Positions 1 to 7,541 of a stretch of DNA of 7,656 bases are shown in pieces (position 1 is the stretch's first letter; the number at the start of each line of letters is the position of its first letter). Under the pieces are notes generated by a model. It was not told the origin of the DNA and did no database searches. It worked only from the letters and a program-made list of their open reading frames with translations. The stretch is from positions 1 to 7,656 of the forward strand of contig JALVCM010000435.1 in NCBI GenBank assembly GCA_027010005.1. Reading direction: 5' to 3'. Source of the stretch: Thiohalobacter sp. (lineage in GTDB: Bacteria > Pseudomonadota > Gammaproteobacteria > DSM-19610). Position numbers and translations under genes: made by a program.

Positions 1-217
1 CCTCCGGCAGGTCCCATGAACGCGACAGGACACCGGTTTCCTCGCAGGCGGCCCGTTTGTTCCTGACATAGATTTCAGAGGCCGGGTCAACACCGACCAG
101 GATCACGGCCAGGCCGGGGCGGCGTTTACCGGCAGCCAGGCGGGCATCGATCTGTTCCTTCGCCTGCTGGCGTGTAGTGGCTGCGATGGCCTTGCCGTCA
201 ATGATGCGGGCGCTCAT
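1..217 (-). CDS. folD: FolD, bifunctional methylene-THF dehydrogenase / methenyl-THF cyclohydrolase (N-terminal part, runs off left edge)
   Basis: FolD interconverts 5,10-methylene-, methenyl- and 10-formyl-tetrahydrofolate in the cytoplasm, supplying one-carbon units for purines and formyl-Met-tRNA. Only the first 72 codons are present, of about 290 usual for the family. They begin [12 protein letters not shown] and contain the segment [21 protein letters not shown], followed by KRAACEETG and SRSWDLPE, which match the E. coli FolD N-terminus nearly position for position. The family's substrate-binding Tyr50 and catalytic Lys54 fall at the same numbers here. The ATG at 215-217 fits the family start and has an AGGAACCGG-like ribosome site just upstream. 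It lies 104 bases downstream of the GGDEF-EAL gene on the same strand. A hairpin and a candidate promoter in the gap suggest it is transcribed on its own. The identification is firm; the rest of the gene is outside the window. Confidence 0.96.
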   Translation of the reverse strand, partial: MSARIIDGKAIAATTRQQAKEQIDARLAAGKRRPGLAVILVGVDPASEIYVRNKRAACEETGVLSRSWDLPE

Positions 218-258
218 GAAAATCCGGTTCCTGACTTCGCTGTGAGTGAAGGCCGGCG

Positions 259-287
259 ATTCTCGCACGTGCGTTGCAAGCGAACAA
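259..287 (-). promoter_or_regulatory. Candidate folD promoter with internal palindrome
   Basis: Read on the minus strand, TTGTTC (282-287) is followed after 17 bases by GAGAAT (259-264), matching the sigma70 boxes at 3 and 4 of 6 positions. Transcription would begin near 252, about 35 bases before the folD ATG. The spacer holds the perfect 10-base palindrome CGCACGTGCG (264-273). The boxes are only moderate, so this is an inference helped by the hairpin that separates folD from the gene upstream. Confidence 0.35.
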
Positions 288-305
288 GCGCGGGGAAAGG
301 GATAA

Positions 306-340
306 CCAGGGAACTTCTGAATTAGTCAGCAGTTCCCTGG
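306..340 (-). terminator. Strong hairpin at the end of the GGDEF-EAL gene, probable terminator
   Basis: CCAGGGAACT (306-315) and AGTTCCCTGG (331-340) are perfect 10-base inverted repeats. Inside them CTGA (317-320) and TCAG (326-329) can add a second short stem. The stop codon of the GGDEF-EAL gene (322-324) sits in the loop, so one arm is coding sequence. On the minus strand the hairpin is followed by TTATCCCTTT, which is pyrimidine-rich but not a clean T run. Termination is therefore likely but perhaps incomplete, and the stem could instead protect the mRNA 3' end. Confidence 0.5.
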
Positions 341-3081
341 GCCAGCGGCCGGGGGTGTTCGATGCCGTAACCCTGGCCAAAATCGACCCCCAGCTTGCGC
401 AGTTCATCACGGGTCTCGTCATCCTCGACAAACTCGGCGATGGTCTCGATCTGCATGACATGACCGATGGTGTTGATCGACTGCACCATGGCCAGATCAA
501 TCGGGTCATGCAGCATGTCACGGACAAAGCTGCCGTCGATCTTGAGAAAATCCACTGGCAGGGTCTTCAGGTACATGAACGAGGACAGGCCGCTGCCAAA
601 ATCGTCCAGTGCAAAGCTGAAACCGCGAACCTTGAGTACCTGGATCAACTCGGCGAGCTGGGCCAGGTTCTGTACCGCGGCGGTTTCGGTAATCTCGAAG
701 CAGATGCGTTGCGGTGGCACCGGGTAGCGGACCAGCTGCTGATCGATAAATTCCAGCAGCGGGCCTGAATCGCTCACCGAGGTGCCGGAAAGATTGATAT
801 TGTAGACCGTGCCCTCCTGTCCGGCGTCATACCGGCTGATCCAGTCCAGGGTGTGCTCGATCACCCAGCGATCGAGTTCCGGCATCAGGTTGTAGCGTTC
901 CGCCGCCGGGATAAAGCACATGGGCGGGACGATCTCCCCATCCTCGTCGCACAGGCGCAGCAGGATCTCCCGGTGCAGCGGTCGCTCCTCGTTCAGTGGC
1001 TGGATATCCTGCACATAGAGCAGCAGCCGATCCTCGCGTAGCGCGGCCCTGAGACGTGACACCCACTGCATCTCGCCACTGCGCTGCGCCAGCTCGATAT
1101 CGCCCGGCTCGAAGACCTGTACCCGGTTGCGGCCTTTCTCCTTGGCGGCATAACAGGCCGCGTCGGCCTCGCTCAGCAGTTCCGCCGGGCTTATACTCTC
1201 CGCTGTAATAGGCACCAGTCCGATACTGCAACCCCCGTCAAAGGCCTTGCCCTCCCAGACGAAACGAAACTCCTTGACCAGTCTGCGTATGTTTTCGGTA
1301 ATCTGCCGGGCTCGCGGCAGGGGGCAGTTTTCCAGCAGCAGCCCGAATTCATCGCCACCGAGGCGGGCCAGGGTATCGGCGTCCCGCACGTGCTGTTCCA
1401 GCACATAGGTCAGTTGACGCAGCAGCTTGTCGCCCACCATATGGCCGCAGGTATCGTTGACGATTTTGAACTGGTCAAGGTCGATGTAGCACAGCGCATG
1501 CTGTTCACCCTTGTGTTTGGCCCTGTTCAGCAGCTTGGTCAGCCGGCGTTCGAACTCGCGCCGGTTGGCGAGCCCGGTCAGCGCATCGTGAGCGGCGTAA
1601 TGTGCCAGCAGATGCCCCGGTTCGTGGTTATCGGAAACATCGTAGAAGACCATCACCGCCCCCACGACTTTGCCTTCCACGTCGTGGATCGGTGCGGCGG
1701 AATCCTCGATGGCGAATTCCTTCCCATCCCGCCGGATCAGCAGCGTGTTCTCCGCCAGACCAACAACGCGTTTCTCGCGCAGGCAGCGTACTACGGGGTT
1801 TTCGTGGGGTTCATGACTGAAGCCGGTGGCCAGTTCCACCACTTCGGACAACGGCCGGCCAATGGCCTCGCTGTTACTCCAGCCGGTGAACTCCTCGGCG
1901 ACCGGATTGAGGTATTCAACCCGCGCCTCGGCATCGGTTGTGATGACGCCGTCGCCGATGGAATGCAGTGTCACCTCTGCCAGTTCTTTTTCGTGGAACA
2001 GGGCGTTGGTTGTCTCGCGAATCTTGGTCAGGCTGATCAGCAGCAGGAACAGCGCCAGGGCCACCACCCCGACCTGGTAGGCCAGATGCCGGGCGCTGTC
2101 GCGGCGGATACGATCAGCCGCCTGTGCCGATATCCCGGTGACTGTACCCGCCAGATCGAGCACACTGTCGATGGCCGTGGTCGCGGCCCGGATCCAGTCA
2201 TCCCCGCTCAGCTGGTAGTTGCCGGTTGCCGCATGACGGTAGACCTGTGCGCGTAGCGGGTCGAAGGTATCCACAAAACGGCGCTGCATGACCTGTGCAG
2301 TTGTGCGGATGCGGGGATCCATGCCGGGTTCTCCGGCCTCGGCGAGGATCTCCTGAATATAGTGTTCGACCAGTGCGCGATAGGTACGCAGTTCGGCGCG
2401 TCTTGCTTCCGGCAGGGGCGCACGGTTGCTGATGTAGTAGGCGAGGATGCCGCGTTCCCGGCCGGCATATTCGCTGACCAGCCAGACCCAGTGGCGTAGA
2501 GACAGGTTGAGCACCGTCAGCTGTTGCGGCCATTGCCCCTGATAGAACAGTTCGTGGCGGATTTGTTCCAGGCTTTGATTGAAGTGGCTGACGAGGCCGA
2601 TCCATTCGGGCTCGTCGATCCCGACGGCCTCTCCGGCGAAAAACCGGTCAGCCTGGTGGCGCGCCTCGAGCAGGGTCTGGTGCGCTGTTTGTGCCCGGTT
2701 CAGCGCCTGGCGGAGTGCAGGGCTGGCATCGAAATGTTGCGTCGCCTTCTGAAAGGTATCCCACAGGGTATCGCCACGGGCGCGCACCTCGATCAGCATA
2801 GTCTGGAGTCGCGAGCCGTGTCCCGTACCGGCGCCCAGCATGGCAGAAGTAACGCCACGTTCCATGGCTGCCACCGCAGAGATGGCAATGGTCTGGTCGG
2901 TCAGCGCGCTGGCCGCATGGATACGCCCGGCCTCAAGGTAACGCTGGTAGGCTGACCAGCCGGTGCTGAGCGCCAGCAGGAAGACCAGCAGCGCCAGAAG
3001 AATGGTGCTGGCATTGATAATCTGCCGCCGGTCAGGATGGGGCAGCCAGCCGGAGGTGTCTGGTGGGGGAGGGGTGGGCAT
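322..3081 (-). CDS. Membrane-bound sensor GGDEF-EAL protein (PAS domain, NIT-like periplasmic region), c-di-GMP turnover
   Basis: Predicted inner-membrane protein of 919 residues that makes and/or breaks cyclic di-GMP. Order of parts: short proline-rich N-terminus; membrane helix at about 22-42; helical periplasmic region at 43-332; second membrane helix at 333-353; PAS domain at about 364-485; GGDEF at about 498-658; EAL at about 672-915. The periplasmic part contains ERGVTSAML (74 on) and RERGILAYY (208 on), resembling the helical nitrate/nitrite-sensing (NIT) fold; this sub-call is tentative. The cyclase signature GGDEF is at 575-579, preceded at the usual distance by an RxxD inhibitory site (RDAD, 566-569). 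The phosphodiesterase motif is EIL (705-707) rather than EAL. The metal and catalytic residues appear kept: N763, E796, E799, D826-D827, K847, E883 and Q903. The ATG at 3081 was chosen because the helix follows directly and the upstream in-frame extension does not look coding; its ribosome site is poor. Ligand and net activity cannot be read from sequence. Confidence 0.9.
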   Translation of the reverse strand: MPTPPPPDTSGWLPHPDRRQIINASTILLALLVFLLALSTGWSAYQRYLEAGRIHAASALTDQTIAISAVAAMERGVTSAMLGAGTGHGSRLQTMLIEVRARGDTLWDTFQKATQHFDASPALRQALNRAQTAHQTLLEARHQADRFFAGEAVGIDEPEWIGLVSHFNQSLEQIRHELFYQGQWPQQLTVLNLSLRHWVWLVSEYAGRERGILAYYISNRAPLPEARRAELRTYRALVEHYIQEILAEAGEPGMDPRIRTTAQVMQRRFVDTFDPLRAQVYRHAATGNYQLSGDDWIRAATTAIDSVLDLAGTVTGISAQAADRIRRDSARHLAYQVGVVALALFLLLISLTKIRETTNALFHEKELAEVTLHSIGDGVITTDAEARVEYLNPVAEEFTGWSNSEAIGRPLSEVVELATGFSHEPHENPVVRCLREKRVVGLAENTLLIRRDGKEFAIEDSAAPIHDVEGKVVGAVMVFYDVSDNHEPGHLLAHYAAHDALTGLANRREFERRLTKLLNRAKHKGEQHALCYIDLDQFKIVNDTCGHMVGDKLLRQLTYVLEQHVRDADTLARLGGDEFGLLLENCPLPRARQITENIRRLVKEFRFVWEGKAFDGGCSIGLVPITAESISPAELLSEADAACYAAKEKGRNRVQVFEPGDIELAQRSGEMQWVSRLRAALREDRLLLYVQDIQPLNEERPLHREILLRLCDEDGEIVPPMCFIPAAERYNLMPELDRWVIEHTLDWISRYDAGQEGTVYNINLSGTSVSDSGPLLEFIDQQLVRYPVPPQRICFEITETAAVQNLAQLAELIQVLKVRGFSFALDDFGSGLSSFMYLKTLPVDFLKIDGSFVRDMLHDPIDLAMVQSINTIGHVMQIETIAEFVEDDETRDELRKLGVDFGQGYGIEHPRPLAQGTAD

Positions 3082-3239
3082 TACCTGATTTATTTGACTC
3101 AGCCTTGCTGAATAATTGTGAGAGTAAAGTCCCTGCGCACCATGAAATCCCTTAGGCATATAGTGGAGAAATACTCTCCGCAAATCAAGCCTATGCCCGC
3201 GTACAGGAGATTTTTTGTTACACTGTCGCACTTCGGCCG

Positions 3240-3268
3240 TTGACGCTGGAGAAGCGGGACCGTATTAT
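3240..3268 (+). promoter_or_regulatory. Strong sigma70-type promoter of the tRNA operon
   Basis: TTGACG (3240-3245) and TATTAT (3263-3268) are separated by exactly 17 bases, each matching 5 of 6 consensus positions. The stretch after the -10 box is very GC-rich (CGCCCGCCC, 3269-3277), typical of stable-RNA promoters under stringent (ppGpp) control. A T-rich stretch at 3211-3218 could act as an upstream activating element. Transcription would begin near 3275, about 22 bases before the first tRNA. It lies in the 215-base gap between the tRNAs and the oppositely oriented GGDEF-EAL gene. Confidence 0.8.
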
Positions 3269-3296
3269 CGCCCGCCCATCCGGCGCTGCCGTGATA

Positions 3297-3373
3297 CGGG
3301 GTATAGCGCAGTCTGGTAGCGCGCCTGCTTTGGGAGCAGGATGTCGGGAGTTCGAATCTCTCTACCCCGACCA
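3297..3373 (+). tRNA. tRNA-Pro (anticodon UGG)
   Basis: The acceptor arms CGGGGTA and TACCCCG pair fully, followed by discriminator A and an encoded CCA. The anticodon stem CCTGC/GCAGG encloses the loop TTTGGGA, giving anticodon TGG. The T arm carries the standard GTTCGAATC. Length is 77. It is the first gene of the four-tRNA transcript. Confidence 0.97.
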
Positions 3374-3421
3374 ATTTTAGTTGTTTGAAGCGCCAGATGC
3401 AGATCGGTGGTTCGGGTTTTC

Positions 3422-3498
3422 GCCCCGGTAGCTCAGTTGGATAGAGCAATAGCCTTCTAAGCTATGGGTCAGGGGTTCGAATCCTCTCCGGGGCGCCA
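3422..3498 (+). tRNA. tRNA-Arg (anticodon UCU)
   Basis: The acceptor GCCCCGG pairs with CCGGGGC; discriminator G and CCA are encoded. The anticodon stem ATAGC/GCTAT encloses CTTCTAA, giving anticodon TCT, which reads AGA. Length is 77. It lies 48 bases after tRNA-Pro in the same transcript. Confidence 0.97.
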
Positions 3499-3524
3499 GA
3501 CAGAATGAGTTTGTAGCAGTTGAT

Positions 3525-3601
3525 GGCGGGCGTAGCTCAGTTGGTAGAGCACAGGATTGTGACTCCTGTGGTCGCCGGTTCGATCCCGGTCGCTCGCCCC
3601 A
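3525..3601 (+). tRNA. tRNA-His (anticodon GUG)
   Basis: The anticodon stem CAGGA/TCCTG encloses TTGTGAC, giving anticodon GTG. The acceptor GCGGGCG (3526-3532) pairs with CGCTCGC (3591-3597) with one G-T pair. The extra G at 3525 faces C at 3598, the G-1:C73 pair that identifies tRNA-His. CCA is encoded. Confidence 0.97.
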
Positions 3602-3616
3602 TTACAGGTTGTTTCC

Positions 3617-3692
3617 GGGCCGTTAGCTCAGTTGGTAGAGCAGGAGACTCTTAATCTCTTGGTCGAAGGTTCGAGTCCTTCACGGCCCACCA
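3617..3692 (+). tRNA. tRNA-Lys (anticodon CUU)
   Basis: The acceptor GGGCCGT pairs with ACGGCCC; discriminator A and CCA are encoded. The anticodon loop CTCTTAA gives anticodon CTT, which reads AAG only. E. coli lacks this isoacceptor, so a UUU tRNA-Lys is expected elsewhere in this genome. Length is 76. It is the last tRNA before the terminator. Confidence 0.96.
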
Positions 3693-3700
3693 TTAATTTG

Positions 3701-3726
3701 ACCCGCGCTTGCGCGGGTTTTTATTT
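3701..3726 (+). terminator. Intrinsic terminator after the four-tRNA transcript
   Basis: The stem ACCCGCG (3701-3707) and CGCGGGT (3712-3718) has a four-base CTTG loop and runs directly into TTTTATTT. It begins 8 bases after the CCA of tRNA-Lys. It separates this transcript from tRNA-Leu and tig. Confidence 0.88.
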
Positions 3727-3744
3727 ACCTGATATTTTTTGGGG

Positions 3745-3773
3745 TTATACTCGATTTTCCAAACCCGTATAAT
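3745..3773 (+). promoter_or_regulatory. Candidate promoter for tRNA-Leu (and possibly tig)
   Basis: A perfect -10 box TATAAT is at 3768-3773, with a weak TTATAC at the -35 position (3745-3750, 17-base spacing). An alternative overlapping pair is TTTACC (3724-3729) with TATACT (3746-3751), spacing 16. Either start would lie downstream of the intrinsic terminator and 40-65 bases before tRNA-Leu. The exact -35 is uncertain. Confidence 0.55.
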
Positions 3774-3821
3774 CACTTGTTGATGTTGCGGCCTTGAGAA
3801 ATCAATAACCTGGCGCACATC

Positions 3822-3906
<85 letters not shown>

Positions 3907-4003
3907 TAATCAGAACGGTTTTCTGTTCCGGCGCAGCTGTTACGATTCACGGTACCGGGGCAAATGTATTTTTTGCAATCGATTTCACGTTTGAGGGTAT
4001 GAC

Positions 4004-5296
4004 ATGCAAGTTTCCGTTGAAACAACCAGTGGGCTGGGCCGCCGCATGACGGTGCAGATTCCGGCGGAGCAAATGGACCAGCAGGTGAACAGCAAGCTGC
4101 AGCAGCTTACCCGTTCAGTACGCCTGGACGGTTTTCGCCCCGGCAAGGTGCCGCTGGGCGTTGTGAAGAAGCGCTATGAAGCACAGGTGCGGGAAGAAAC
4201 CGCCGCGGAACTGATCGCTGCGACCTATGAACAGGCCCTGCAGCAGGAAAATCTCAAGCCGGCCGGTGAGCCGAGCATTGAACAGACATGTAACCGTTCC
4301 GGTGAGGAACTGGAGTACGTGGCGATATTCGATGTGTATCCCGAGGTGGTCATCCCGGACCTGGGCGACCTGAAAATCGAGCGTCCGGTTGCCGAGGTTA
4401 CGGATACGGAAATCGATGCCATGCTCGATAAACTCCGTTCCCAGCGGGTGACATGGACCGGGGTCGAACGGGCCGCGGCAAACGGCGACCGCATCGAGAT
4501 CGATTTTGAAGGCAGCATCGATGGCCAGCCCTTCAATGGCAATGCGGCAAAGAACGTCCCGCTGGAACTCGGCAGCGGATCGATGATCCCCGGTTTCGAG
4601 GAGCAGCTGGTCGGCGTCAGCGCCGGTGACAGCAAGACAATTGAAGTGACCTTCCCGGATGATTACGGGTCAGCCGAGGTGGCGGGCAAGACGGCCAGCT
4701 TTGATATCACTGTGCACAGTGTCTCAGAGTCAACCCTGCCTGAACTGGATGACGAGTTTGCCCGCGCCTTTGGCGTCGGTGACGGTGGTCTGGATGCGTT
4801 GCGTGAAGAAGTCCGCAAGAATATGCGCCGCGAGCTGGATGCTGCGGTCAAGAAAAGTATCAAGTCCCAGGTCTTTGATGCGCTGCTGGAAAAGGCCGAC
4901 CTGGACGTACCGGCCACATTGCTGGACAGTGAGATCGAAGCGCTTGTCAAGAAAGACGGTGAAAGTGCCGATGCAGGGAGCGATGATCGTAGCCGCTACG
5001 AGGAAGAGGCGCGGCGTCGTGTCGCACTGGGCCTGCTGATTTCGGAAATCATCCAGCGCAACCAGCTGGCGGTCAACCCGGATCGCGTACGTGAAACGAT
5101 CGAGGAAATGGCGCAGTCCTACGAGAATCCGGAAGAGGTTGTACAGTGGTATTACAGTAACCAGGAAATGTTGTCTGGCGTACAGACCCTTATCATGGAA
5201 GAGACGGTGGCTGACTGGGTAACAGATCAGGCGCAGGTCGAGGACAAGGCCACAACATTTGAGGAACTCATGCAGTCCGCGAGCGGTGCTGCGTAG
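4004..5296 (+). CDS. tig: Trigger factor, ribosome-associated chaperone and peptidyl-prolyl isomerase
   Basis: Trigger factor docks at the ribosomal exit tunnel and shields nascent chains. The 430 residues are close to the E. coli length of 432. The N-terminal ribosome-binding domain (about 1-115) carries the signature GFRPGKVP at 43-50, with G43-F44-R45 at the usual positions. The FKBP-type isomerase domain spans about 155-240 (IDFEGSIDGQPF, MIPGFEEQL, VTFPDDYG). The C-terminal arm domain follows, with LPELDDEFARAFG, EVRKNMRREL and a conserved end TTFEELMQSA. Between EIEALVKK and RRRVALGLL the arm is about 6 residues shorter than in E. coli and unusually acidic (DGESADAGSDD, 318-328). The ATG has GAGGG at 3993-3997, six bases upstream. 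It ends 16 bases before clpP, so the two are probably one transcript. No convincing promoter is seen in the 97-base gap after tRNA-Leu. Confidence 0.98.
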   Translation: MQVSVETTSGLGRRMTVQIPAEQMDQQVNSKLQQLTRSVRLDGFRPGKVPLGVVKKRYEAQVREETAAELIAATYEQALQQENLKPAGEPSIEQTCNRSGEELEYVAIFDVYPEVVIPDLGDLKIERPVAEVTDTEIDAMLDKLRSQRVTWTGVERAAANGDRIEIDFEGSIDGQPFNGNAAKNVPLELGSGSMIPGFEEQLVGVSAGDSKTIEVTFPDDYGSAEVAGKTASFDITVHSVSESTLPELDDEFARAFGVGDGGLDALREEVRKNMRRELDAAVKKSIKSQVFDALLEKADLDVPATLLDSEIEALVKKDGESADAGSDDRSRYEEEARRRVALGLLISEIIQRNQLAVNPDRVRETIEEMAQSYENPEEVVQWYYSNQEMLSGVQTLIMEETVADWVTDQAQVEDKATTFEELMQSASGAA

Positions 5297-5312
5297 AAAA
5301 GGAAGCAACTGA

Positions 5313-5972
5313 ATGTCAGATAGCATGATCAAGGGCGGTGGAGATATCCAGGCGCTGAATCTCGTTCCCATGGTGATCGAGCAGACCGCACGTGGTGAAC
5401 GCTCCTACGATATCTATTCACGCCTGCTCAAGGAGCGCGTGGTCTTCGTGGTTGGACCGGTTGAGGATTACATGGCGAACGTCATCGTGGCGCAGCTGCT
5501 GTTCCTTGAGTCCGAAAATCCCGACAAGGATATTCACCTCTATATTAATTCGCCGGGTGGTTCCGTGACAGCCGGTCTGGCGATCTATGACACCATGCAG
5601 TTCATCAAGGCGGATGTCAGCACGATGTGTATCGGCCAGGCGGCCAGCATGGGCGCTGTGCTGCTGGCGGGTGGCGCGCAGGGCAAGCGTTTCTGCCTGC
5701 CGCATTCACGCATGATGATCCACCAGCCGCTGGGCGGGTTCCAGGGTCAGGCCTCTGATATTGATATACATGCCAAGGAAATCCTGCTGGTGCGTGAACG
5801 GCTGAACAAAATCCTGTCCGTGCATACCGGCCAGCCACTGGAGAAGATCCAGAATGACACGGACCGGGATAATTTCCTGGGAGCCGAGGATGCAAAGGAT
5901 TATGGCCTGATCGATGAAATCCTGTCATCGCGCAAAGCCGCGGCTGATGAGGCGGGAAACAGCGATTCCTGA
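5313..5972 (+). CDS. clpP: ClpP, ATP-dependent Clp protease proteolytic subunit
   Basis: ClpP forms the double heptameric serine-protease chamber that degrades proteins unfolded by ClpX or ClpA. The 219 residues align with E. coli ClpP (207) from [28 protein letters not shown] onward. The catalytic triad is S112 (GQAASMGA), H137 (MIHQPLGG) and D186 (DTDRDNF), each one position after the E. coli precursor numbers. The oxyanion-region PGG is at 81-83. The first 15 or so residues are a likely self-cleaved propeptide, aligning with the E. coli one that ends just before ALVPM. The C-terminus is longer than E. coli's by about a dozen residues ([12 protein letters not shown]), small and polar. AAGGAAG at 5299-5305 lies seven bases before the ATG, supporting this start. 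The 16-base gap to tig implies co-transcription. Confidence 0.98.
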   Translation: MSDSMIKGGGDIQALNLVPMVIEQTARGERSYDIYSRLLKERVVFVVGPVEDYMANVIVAQLLFLESENPDKDIHLYINSPGGSVTAGLAIYDTMQFIKADVSTMCIGQAASMGAVLLAGGAQGKRFCLPHSRMMIHQPLGGFQGQASDIDIHAKEILLVRERLNKILSVHTGQPLEKIQNDTDRDNFLGAEDAKDYGLIDEILSSRKAAADEAGNSDS

Positions 5973-6016
5973 AGCGCATCAGGGGTGTAAAAACCGTAGA
6001 TTACCGCCGGGAACAC

Positions 6017-6045
6017 TTGTCACCCGTGCGTGGACGTAGTTGAAT
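6017..6045 (+). promoter_or_regulatory. Candidate sigma70 promoter for clpX
   Basis: TTGTCA (6017-6022, 5 of 6 matches) is followed after 17 bases by TTGAAT (6040-6045, 4 of 6). Transcription would begin near 6052, giving clpX a leader of about 88 bases that contains the nested hairpin at 6063-6101. No intrinsic terminator is visible between clpP and clpX, so this would add to read-through from upstream rather than replace it. Confidence 0.45.
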
Positions 6046-6062
6046 AGGAACCTGTTGTTTTC

Positions 6063-6101
6063 ACGGCAGTCTGTCTGTTCAGTTGAACAGAAATCTGCCG
6101 T
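6063..6101 (+). other. Nested inverted repeat in the clpX leader
   Basis: The outer arms ACGGCAG (6063-6069) and CTGCCGT (6095-6101) pair perfectly over 7 bases. The inner arms TCTGTTCA (6074-6081) and TGAACAGA (6084-6091) also pair perfectly. They are separated by a small internal loop of 4 and 3 bases. No T run follows on either strand, so it is not a typical terminator. It could be an mRNA structure in the leader or, for the inner 18-base palindrome, a protein-binding operator. The function is unknown. Confidence 0.6.
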
Positions 6102-6139
6102 TGATATGACCAAGGGAATCGCAAGTCGGGACTTCGAGT

Positions 6140-7414
6140 ATGAATGACGATCGAAATGGTAAGGGTGACGACGGAAAACTGCTGTACTGCTCTTTCTGTG
6201 GAAAGAGCCAGCACGAGGTGCGCAAGCTGATTGCGGGACCGTCCGTTTTCATCTGTGACGAGTGCGTCGAGCTCTGTAATGACATCATCCGCGAGGAGAT
6301 GCAGGAGAAGACGGCCAACGGTAGCAGCAAGCTCCCGACACCGCACGAAATCAACGATGTGCTCAACGAGTACGTCATCGGCCAGAAAAACGCCAAGAAG
6401 GTGCTTTCTGTCGCTGTCTACAACCACTACAAGCGCCTGGAGGCCGGTGGCCGCAAGGACGAGGTGGAGCTGTCCAAGAGTAATATCCTGCTCATCGGGC
6501 CGACCGGTTCCGGCAAGACCCTGCTGGCCGAGACACTGGCACGGCTGCTGAATGTGCCGTTTACCATTGCCGATGCGACCACGCTGACCGAGGCCGGTTA
6601 TGTGGGCGAGGACGTCGAAAATATCATCCAGAAGCTGCTGCAGAAATGCGACTACGATGTCGACAAGGCGCAGACCGGTATCGTCTACATCGATGAAATC
6701 GACAAGATTTCCCGCAAGTCGGACAATCCCTCGATTACCCGTGACGTGTCCGGGGAAGGGGTCCAGCAGGCCCTGCTGAAGCTGATCGAGGGTACCGTGG
6801 CATCCGTGCCCCCGCAGGGTGGACGCAAGCACCCGCAGCAGGAATTCCTGCAGGTGGATACTTCCAACATCCTGTTTATTGTCGGTGGTGCGTTTGCCGG
6901 CCTGGAAAAGATCATCAAGGGTCGTTCCGAGAAGGGCGGTATCGGCTTCTCGGCCGAGGTCAAGACCGTCGATGAAGACGTCAATGTGGGTGAAATCCTG
7001 TACGACGTCGAACCGGAAGATCTCATCAAGTTTGGCCTGATCCCGGAATTCGTGGGTCGTCTGCCGGTTGTTGCCACGCTGGAAGAGCTGGATGAAGATG
7101 CGCTGGTGCAGATCCTGACCGAACCCAAGAACGCACTGACCAAGCAGTACGCCAAGCTGTTTGACATGGAAGGCACGGAAATCGAATTCCGCGAGGATGC
7201 CCTGCGGGCCGTGGCGCGCAAGGCCATGGCGCGCAAGACCGGCGCACGTGGTCTGCGGACCATTATGGAACACGTCCTGCTCGACACCATGTACGAATTG
7301 CCGTCACTGGACAATGTCCAGAAAGTCGTGGTCGATGAGCGTGCGATAGCCGGTGAATCAGAGCCTTACCTGGTCTACGATTCCGAGCCGGAACAACGCG
7401 CTGCTTCCGATTAG
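6140..7414 (+). CDS. clpX: ClpX, AAA+ unfoldase subunit of the ClpXP protease
   Basis: ClpX is a hexameric ATPase that recognises tags such as ssrA, unfolds the protein and threads it into ClpP. At 424 residues it equals E. coli ClpX in length. The N-terminal zinc domain has C17, C20, C39 and C42. The Walker A motif GPTGSGKT is at 120-127 and Walker B IVYIDE ends at D185-E186. The pore loop GYVG is at 153-156 and the RKH loop at 229-231. The IGF loop that docks on ClpP is at 268-270. The arginine finger R307 (EFVGRLPV) and sensor-2 R370 (GARGLR) are present, so it should be fully active. The start fits the family (KLLYC begins at residue 13). A GGGA at 6128-6131, eight bases upstream, is a modest ribosome site. 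It follows clpP by 167 bases and may use both read-through and its own promoter. Confidence 0.98.
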   Translation: MNDDRNGKGDDGKLLYCSFCGKSQHEVRKLIAGPSVFICDECVELCNDIIREEMQEKTANGSSKLPTPHEINDVLNEYVIGQKNAKKVLSVAVYNHYKRLEAGGRKDEVELSKSNILLIGPTGSGKTLLAETLARLLNVPFTIADATTLTEAGYVGEDVENIIQKLLQKCDYDVDKAQTGIVYIDEIDKISRKSDNPSITRDVSGEGVQQALLKLIEGTVASVPPQGGRKHPQQEFLQVDTSNILFIVGGAFAGLEKIIKGRSEKGGIGFSAEVKTVDEDVNVGEILYDVEPEDLIKFGLIPEFVGRLPVVATLEELDEDALVQILTEPKNALTKQYAKLFDMEGTEIEFREDALRAVARKAMARKTGARGLRTIMEHVLLDTMYELPSLDNVQKVVVDERAIAGESEPYLVYDSEPEQRAASD

Positions 7415-7441
7415 CGTCAATTTTCAGTTCATTTCACCCCG

Positions 7442-7469
7442 GGCCCGATGATATTGCTGCCATCGGGCC
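7442..7469 (+). terminator. Hairpin downstream of clpX, weak or partial terminator
   Basis: GGCCCGATG (7442-7450) and CATCGGGCC (7461-7469) pair perfectly over 9 bases around a 10-base loop, starting 27 bases after the clpX stop. The sequence after it (TGTCAGCG) lacks a T run, so classical intrinsic termination is doubtful. It may stabilise the clpX mRNA end or attenuate read-through into the next gene. Confidence 0.4.
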
Positions 7470-7541
7470 TGTCAGCGCCTGCCTGCAAAACCACTATACT
7501 GCGAAACATGGGCAGTATCGCTGCGGGTCGGGGTGAGAACC

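Noticed and set aside
1390..2256. 288-residue plus-strand frame inside the GGDEF-EAL gene
   Set aside because: It mirrors the codon pattern of the real minus-strand gene and shows no domain of its own.
3082..3231. Extended N-terminus of the GGDEF-EAL protein from a GTG at 3231
   Set aside because: The additional 50 residues do not resemble a membrane-protein N-terminus, and the ATG at 3081 places the first helix at the usual distance.
3099..3449. 116-residue frame on the minus strand containing VGVERFELPTSCSQSRR
   Set aside because: This peptide is a known artefact of translating a tRNA gene antisense; it covers tRNA-Pro and its promoter.
3911..3926. Possible hairpin CAGAA/TTCTG after tRNA-Leu
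   Set aside because: The stem is only five mostly A-T pairs and no T run follows, so it does not support termination before tig.
5968..5983. Five-base hairpin CCTGA/TCAGG at the clpP stop
   Set aside because: Too short and without a T run to be a terminator; likely chance.
6020..7273. 417-residue frame antisense to clpX
   Set aside because: Long antisense frames are expected opposite well-expressed GC-rich genes; it has no recognisable domain and clpX is certain.
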